Source of the DNA: JAQGMJ01 sp036498945
GTDB taxonomy: Bacteria > Pseudomonadota > Gammaproteobacteria > Burkholderiales > JAEUOS01
Assembly: GCA_036498945.1 (NCBI GenBank)
Contig: DASYEQ010000150.1
Coordinates: 4,719-68,718 of the forward strand
Reading direction: 5' to 3'
DNA length: 64,000 bases
Positions 60,175-64,000 of the stretch are shown one piece after another; positions within the stretch are counted from its first letter, which is position 1; each line of letters starts with the position of its first letter. Position numbers and translations under genes: made by a program. The notes under the pieces are model-generated. The model was not told where the DNA came from. It did not search any database and was given only the letters and a program-made list of their open reading frames with translations.

Positions 60175-60822
60175 ATGTTCATTGTTGAAAACGTGCTCTG
60201 GGCCGAGGAACTGGCCTGGGTGCGGCAATTTGCCGCCGACAACTTTACCGGTGGCCACTATGCGGTCAGCGCCGCCGCGCGCGCGCCGCAAACCGTCACC
60301 ACCGGCGGCGAGCGCCAGCTGGCCGAACTGGTGCTGGCCGCGCTGCGGCGCAACGACCTGTTCTACCGCATCACCCTGCCGCTGGAGATCTCGCGCCCGG
60401 TGATCGACCGCACCGCGCCCGACATCGCCGGCAGCCCGCAGGAAGACACGCCGGTATTCCGCTCGCTCGAAGGCCGGCAGGTGCGCGGCGATTTATCGGT
60501 GATGCTGATCGTCAGCGATCCCGGCGAATACGAAGGCGGCGAACTGCTCGAGCCCAAGAGCGGCGAGCGCTTCAAGCCCGCCGCCGGCAGCCTGGTGGTG
60601 CTCCCCGGCGGCGCGCAGGAACCGGCGCCGGTGATGCAGGGCGAGCGCCACGCGATCGTCTTCTGGGTGCAAAGCATGGTGCGCGACCCCGAGCAGCGCG
60701 CCGTGCTCACCATGCTCGACAAATGCATCCAGGTCGTGTGGGGCCGCCTGCCCGATGGCGAAGAGGCGCGGCAGCTGGGGCGCGTGCTTTCGAGCCTGGG
60801 GCGGATGTGGATCAATACCTGA
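60175..60822 (+). CDS. Degenerate PKHD-type dioxygenase paralog (likely pseudoenzyme)
   Basis: The 215-residue protein aligns along its length with the preceding enzyme (N-terminal IVENVL..AEELAWVRQ, EGRQVRGDLSV, EYEGGEL, AAGSLVV, ERHA.VFWVQSMVRD, LGRMWINT). Its iron ligands are lost: the HYD triad is Gln89-Glu90-Asp91 and the distal His is Gln148. Arg158 and the fold motifs remain. The frame is open and codon use is normal, so it is expressed protein rather than a decaying gene. It may bind the active enzyme or a 2-oxoacid. The ATG at 60175 is preferred to an in-frame codon at 60133. Confidence 0.85.
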   Translation: MFIVENVLWAEELAWVRQFAADNFTGGHYAVSAAARAPQTVTTGGERQLAELVLAALRRNDLFYRITLPLEISRPVIDRTAPDIAGSPQEDTPVFRSLEGRQVRGDLSVMLIVSDPGEYEGGELLEPKSGERFKPAAGSLVVLPGGAQEPAPVMQGERHAIVFWVQSMVRDPEQRAVLTMLDKCIQVVWGRLPDGEEARQLGRVLSSLGRMWINT

Positions 60823-62925
60823 TCAGTTCAGCACCATCACCGCATCCGCCGCGCGCACGCCCTGGCCTTGCGGCATCACGAACAGCGGGTTGATCTCCGC
60901 TTCCACCAGCCGCTCGCCCAGCGACTGCGCCATGCCGGCAAATGCAATGATGGCCGCTACCACGGCGTCGATATCGCAGCGCGGCCGGCCGCGATAACCA
61001 TCGAGTAACGGAAAAGTCTTGAGTTCGCGCAGCATCGCCTGCGCGTCGCCGGCGGTGATCGGCAGCAGGCGCATGGTGGTGTCCTTCAGCAATTCGGCGG
61101 TGACCCCGCCCATGCCGAGCAGGATCGAAGGCCCGAGCTGCGGGTCGCGGTGAAAGCCCAGGATGAGTTCGGCGCCGCCGGCCACCATCTCCTGCACCAG
61201 CAAGCCCTCGGGCACGATGCCGCTCACCGCTTCCACGGTCTTGAGCATCTGCGCGCCGGCCGCGCCGACCTCGTCGGCCGCCAGGCCCACGCGCACGCCG
61301 CCGACTTCGCTCTTGTGCATCAGCTCGCGCGACAGCACCTTGAGCACCACGCGCCCGCCTACCTTGCGCGCCTGCGCGCCGGCTTCTTCCGGCGTGGCGG
61401 CAATCGCTTCGCGCACGCCGGCGATGCCGTAGGCGGCGAACACCTGCCGCGCCTCGGCTTCGTTGAGCGCGCCGGGCTTGAACTCCTGCAGCAGGGCAGG
61501 GAGGGGCGGCACCGCGAGCGGCGCGCCCGCTGCCACCGGCGGCGCGCTGTGGCGCTCGATCGCGGCGAGTGCCACGCCGCAGCTCTCGGGCGAGCCGAAG
61601 GCGGGAATGCCGGCGGCGTTGAGTTTCGCGATCAGTTGCGGCGCGTGCGGGCTCATGTAGACCAGCACCGGCTTGTCGCTGGCCTTGAGATTTTCCGTCA
61701 CCGCGTCCATCACCAGGTGCGGCATGGCGAGCGCGGAAGAACCGGCGATCACCACCAGCGCGTCGTAGGTCTCGCTCGCCAGCAGGGTGCCGACCATGCC
61801 CTTGAACAACTCCGGGCGCAGGCCCGCGAGGGTGAGGTCGATGGGGTTGCGGTCGGCGGCGGTGAAGTCGCTGTTTTGCAGGATGGCAAGTTGCTTCGAG
61901 GTTGCTTCATCCGGCGGCGGCGTATCGAAGCCGTTCAGGCCGCAGGCATCCGCCACCAGCGTGCCGGCGCCGCCGCTGGAAGTGAGAATGGCGACGCGCT
62001 TGCCCTTCAGCTTGCGGCCATGCGAGAGCGCGATCGAAACATCCAGCAGGTCTTCGAACTTGAGCACGCGGTGCACGCCGATCTGCGCGAAAAACGCGTC
62101 GTACATGCGGTCCGCTCCCGCCAGCGCGCCGGTGTGCGAGCTGGCCGCGCGCTCGCCCGATTCGGAGCGCCCGACCTTGTACACCACCACCGGCTTGCCG
62201 GCGCGCGCCGCCTTCGCCACGGCGGCGCGGAACTTGTCCGGCGCGCGCAGGCCTTCGACGTATAGCGCGATCACCTGCGTATGCGGATCGTCGGCGAAGT
62301 AATCGACCATGTCGGCCGCTTCGATGTCGGCCTCGTTGCCGGTGGAGATCAGCTTGGAAAAGCCGACGCCGCGCCCGGCCGCGCGCGACAAGAGCGAGCC
62401 CATGATGCCGCCGCTTTGCGAAATCAGCGCGATGTTGCCGGCCGGAATGTCGGCGATCTCCAGCGCACTGGAAGCCGAGAGCATGATGCGGTCGCTCAGA
62501 TTGACCAAGCCGATGCCGTTGGGCCCGAGGATGCGCATCGTCCCGGCAGCCGCCTTGAGCTCGCGCTGGCGCTGCGCGCCCTCCGGCCCGATCTCCGCGT
62601 AGCCGGCGGCGAGCACGATGGCCACCGGCACGCCGCGCGCGGCCAGCTCGCGCACCGCCTGCCCGGTGCGCTCCGGGCCGAGGAGGATCAACGCGACATC
62701 CGGCACCTGCGGCAGCGAGGCAATGTCCGCATAGCAGGGCAGCCCGGCGACCGTGGCGCTCTTCGGGTTGACCGGCAGGATGGTGCCGCTGTAACCATGC
62801 TTTTGCAGGTAGGCGATGGGGCGGCCCGCGGTTTTCGAGGCGTCGGCGGAAGCGCCGATCACCGCGATGCTGCGCGGGGAGAGGAGACGAACAAGCGGGG
62901 AGGCGATGGGAGAGGAATGGCTCAT
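60823..62925 (-). CDS. ADP-forming acetate/acyl-CoA ligase family protein (fused alpha and beta domains)
   Basis: The 700-residue protein has an N-terminal CoA-binding domain (IAVIGASADASKTAGRPIAYLQKHG), succinyl-CoA-synthetase-like domains (SQSGGIMGSLLSRAAGRG and ASSHTGALAGADRM with the phospho-His candidate), and a C-terminal ATP-grasp domain (LKVLSRELMHKSEVGGV, EAEINPLFV). It makes acyl-CoA from acid, ATP and CoA, giving ADP. It begins 1 base after the enoyl-CoA hydratase stop, so the two are coupled. Its substrate is unknown. Confidence 0.9.
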   Translation of the reverse strand: MSHSSPIASPLVRLLSPRSIAVIGASADASKTAGRPIAYLQKHGYSGTILPVNPKSATVAGLPCYADIASLPQVPDVALILLGPERTGQAVRELAARGVPVAIVLAAGYAEIGPEGAQRQRELKAAAGTMRILGPNGIGLVNLSDRIMLSASSALEIADIPAGNIALISQSGGIMGSLLSRAAGRGVGFSKLISTGNEADIEAADMVDYFADDPHTQVIALYVEGLRAPDKFRAAVAKAARAGKPVVVYKVGRSESGERAASSHTGALAGADRMYDAFFAQIGVHRVLKFEDLLDVSIALSHGRKLKGKRVAILTSSGGAGTLVADACGLNGFDTPPPDEATSKQLAILQNSDFTAADRNPIDLTLAGLRPELFKGMVGTLLASETYDALVVIAGSSALAMPHLVMDAVTENLKASDKPVLVYMSPHAPQLIAKLNAAGIPAFGSPESCGVALAAIERHSAPPVAAGAPLAVPPLPALLQEFKPGALNEAEARQVFAAYGIAGVREAIAATPEEAGAQARKVGGRVVLKVLSRELMHKSEVGGVRVGLAADEVGAAGAQMLKTVEAVSGIVPEGLLVQEMVAGGAELILGFHRDPQLGPSILLGMGGVTAELLKDTTMRLLPITAGDAQAMLRELKTFPLLDGYRGRPRCDIDAVVAAIIAFAGMAQSLGERLVEAEINPLFVMPQGQGVRAADAVMVLN

Positions 62926-62926
62926 G

Positions 62927-63727
62927 TCACTTGGCACGCTTGGTCATAAACGCCTCGACGGAGGCGCGATGCTCCGCCGTGGTGTAGCAGATCGCCTGCG
63001 CCTGGCTGCCCTGCGCAAACACTTCCTCCACGCCGTGCTCGAAGCTCTGGTCGAGAATGGATTTGGTCAGCGCGATCGCCGCCAGCGAGCCCTGCGACAA
63101 CTCCGCCGCCCAGCTCACCGCCGTCGCCATCAGTTGATCATGCGCGCACACGCGGTCGGCCATGCCGAGCTTCAGCGCCTCTTGCGCTTCCACCTTGCGG
63201 CAGCTGAAAAACAGTTCCTTCGCCCGCGCCAGGCCGACGCGCCGCGGCAGGAAATACATGCCGCCGCCGTCCGGAATCAGCCCGCGCGCGATGTAGGTCA
63301 TCGCAAAGCTGGCGGATTCGGAAGCCAGCACGAAGTCGCAGCAAAGCGCCAGGTCCGCGCCCAGCCCGGTCGCGGCGCCGTTCACCGCCGCGATCGTCGG
63401 CTTGGAAAAGGAGTGCAGGGTGGTGACGGCGTGATGCGTGCGCTGCTGCCGCGCCCAGCCGTTGAACGCCACCTTGCCCGGGTCCGCCTGCAGGCGCGCC
63501 TGCATAGCCTTGATGTCCCCGCCGGCGCAAAACGCCTCGCCGTTGCCGGTGATCACCAGCGCGCGCACGTTCTCGTCACGCGACAGCGCATCGAGCTTGT
63601 TCACCAGGTCCACGCGCATCTCGTCGTTCATCGCGTTGCGCACCTTCGGGCGATTCAGCGCGACGATGGCGATGCTGCCCTCCATGCGCACTTCGATGTC
63701 GTTGCCTGGGTTAGTCGTCTCGCTCAT
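62927..63727 (-). CDS. Enoyl-CoA hydratase/isomerase family protein
   Basis: The 266-residue crotonase-fold protein has EAFCAGGDIKAM for the first oxyanion-hole part and AAVNGAATGLGADLALCCDF for the second, then FAMTYIARGLIPDGGGMYFLPR, in which the acidic residue of the second site is Asp. It likely works on the acyl-CoA made by the ligase encoded next to it. The Bug protein gene lies 125 bases upstream on the same strand. Confidence 0.88.
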   Translation of the reverse strand: MSETTNPGNDIEVRMEGSIAIVALNRPKVRNAMNDEMRVDLVNKLDALSRDENVRALVITGNGEAFCAGGDIKAMQARLQADPGKVAFNGWARQQRTHHAVTTLHSFSKPTIAAVNGAATGLGADLALCCDFVLASESASFAMTYIARGLIPDGGGMYFLPRRVGLARAKELFFSCRKVEAQEALKLGMADRVCAHDQLMATAVSWAAELSQGSLAAIALTKSILDQSFEHGVEEVFAQGSQAQAICYTTAEHRASVEAFMTKRAK

Positions 63728-63761
63728 GGCTTTGCTCTTTCGTCAGCTTTTTCGTCCCAAA

Positions 63762-63787
63762 AAATCATCCGGCGCTGCCGGTGATTT
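63762..63787 (-). terminator. Hairpin with T-run downstream of the Bug gene (minus strand)
   Basis: On the minus strand, AAATCACCGGC pairs with GCCGG..TGATTT and is followed by TTTT, the form of an intrinsic terminator. The core also resembles hairpin H2 of the elements at 11513 and 14074. Confidence 0.55.
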
Positions 63788-63802
63788 CTTGCATTTCAGA
63801 AC

Positions 63803-63851
63803 CACGCAAAAGTGCGCGCTTTCCTTCAAAAGAAAGCGCCGCTTTTGCGTG
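63803..63851 (-). terminator. Long hairpin after the Bug gene stop
   Basis: A left arm of 21 bases and a right arm of 20 bases (CACGCAAAAG ... CTTTTGCGTG) pair almost fully, starting one base past the stop at 63853. It resembles hairpin H1 in its CAAAAG/CTTTTG core. Confidence 0.6.
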
Positions 63852-63852
63852 C

Positions 63853-64000
63853 TCAATCGACCTTGATATGCGCTTCCTTCACCACCTTCGCCCAGCGCGT
63901 TTCCTCGGCCTGCACGTACTTCGACAGTTCCTCCGGCGGCCCGTTGCTCACCACCAGGCCTTCCTCTTCGACGCGCGTCTTGAAGGCATCGCTTTTCACC
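63853..64000 (-). CDS. Bug/TctC family periplasmic solute-binding protein (partial, C-terminal 48 residues)
   Basis: Only the C-terminus is in the window: PPEELSKYVQAEETRWAKVV and KEAHIKVD, the usual end of Bug proteins (WxKVVKEAxIKxD). The gene runs off the right edge on the minus strand. It is the fifth Bug protein in 64 kb and lies upstream of the acyl-CoA hydratase/ligase pair. Confidence 0.82.
   Translation of the reverse strand, partial: VKSDAFKTRVEEEGLVVSNGPPEELSKYVQAEETRWAKVVKEAHIKVD

Noticed and set aside
60175..60822. Second PKHD gene as a decayed pseudogene
   Set aside because: The frame is intact, conserved motifs outside the iron site are kept and a good promoter is present, so a pseudoenzyme fits better than a dying gene.
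1..64000. tRNA, rRNA, CRISPR, prophage, insertion sequence or integron
   Set aside because: No cloverleaf, repeat-spacer array, transposase, integrase or phage structural gene was seen on either strand; small structured RNAs cannot be fully excluded by eye.

Overview
The window is GC-rich, densely packed bacterial chromosome, almost certainly from a betaproteobacterium of the order Burkholderiales. The evidence is five periplasmic Bug/TctC-type solute-binding proteins (a hallmark expansion of that group), a BPSS1780-type membrane protein, DUF2946, and a general content of CoA-linked and aromatic catabolism. I could not assign genus or species. I saw no rRNA, tRNA, CRISPR array, transposase, integrase or prophage gene. 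Coding regions fill nearly all of the 64 kb; both end genes (a UbiD decarboxylase on the left, a Bug protein on the right) run off the window.

Layout. 1-5.9 kb: UbiD-like decarboxylase, a flavin disulfide-type oxidoreductase, and a two-subunit molybdenum hydroxylase (2Fe-2S small subunit plus Tat-exported molybdopterin large subunit). 6.0-8.0 kb: small membrane protein and a TPR-glycosyltransferase. 8.2-16.7 kb: a minus-strand lipid/beta-oxidation cluster reading TetR regulator, acyl-CoA dehydrogenase, 3-hydroxyacyl-CoA dehydrogenase/enoyl-CoA hydratase, thiolase, enoyl-CoA hydratase, PaaI thioesterase, SGNH hydrolase. Its spacers carry a repeated two-hairpin element. 16.8-20.4 kb: AhpD-like protein, two Bug proteins, DUF4336 protein. 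20.6-25.3 kb: complete ABC importer (binding protein, two permeases, ATPase) ending in a GpdQ-like phosphodiesterase. 25.3-29.1 kb: the DNA-repair pair PdeM and Lhr-like helicase, with an unknown gene upstream. 29.2-33.5 kb: DUF805, YdeI-like, YciA thioesterase and the YdbL-YnbE-YdbH envelope lipid-transport set. 33.7-37.2 kb: class II aldolase, ketopantoate reductase-like enzyme, FkbM methyltransferase and small unknowns. 37.3-42.2 kb: DUF2946, TonB-dependent receptor, ExbB, ExbD and TonB in one locus. 42.2-45.7 kb: OmpA-like protein, membrane protein, M48 protease, esterase. 45.9-53.6 kb: accessory aromatic/carboxylate locus with two amidohydrolase-type decarboxylases, Bug proteins, IclR regulator, Rieske oxygenase, short-chain dehydrogenase and an isolated 2Fe-2S ferredoxin. 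53.6-58.9 kb: MarC protein, two MFS transporters, TatD nuclease and a His-rich PadR regulator of YqjI type with a clear operator. 59.0-60.8 kb: a tandem pair of PKHD-type Fe(II)/2-oxoglutarate dioxygenases, the second of which has lost its iron-binding histidines. 60.8-64.0 kb: ADP-forming acyl-CoA synthetase, enoyl-CoA hydratase, Bug protein.

How the genes work together. Most genes serve uptake and CoA- or oxygenase-based breakdown of organic acids, fatty acids and aromatic acids. The rest maintain the envelope (YdbH set, TonB system, M48 protease, OmpA-like protein) or DNA (PdeM, Lhr, TatD). The most unusual points are the iron-dioxygenase/pseudoenzyme tandem with a duplicated promoter, the hairpin repeats in the beta-oxidation operon, the stand-alone ferredoxin that looks like the detached C-terminal domain of a phthalate-dioxygenase-type reductase, and a DNA-repair cluster that lacks its usual ligase and exonuclease.
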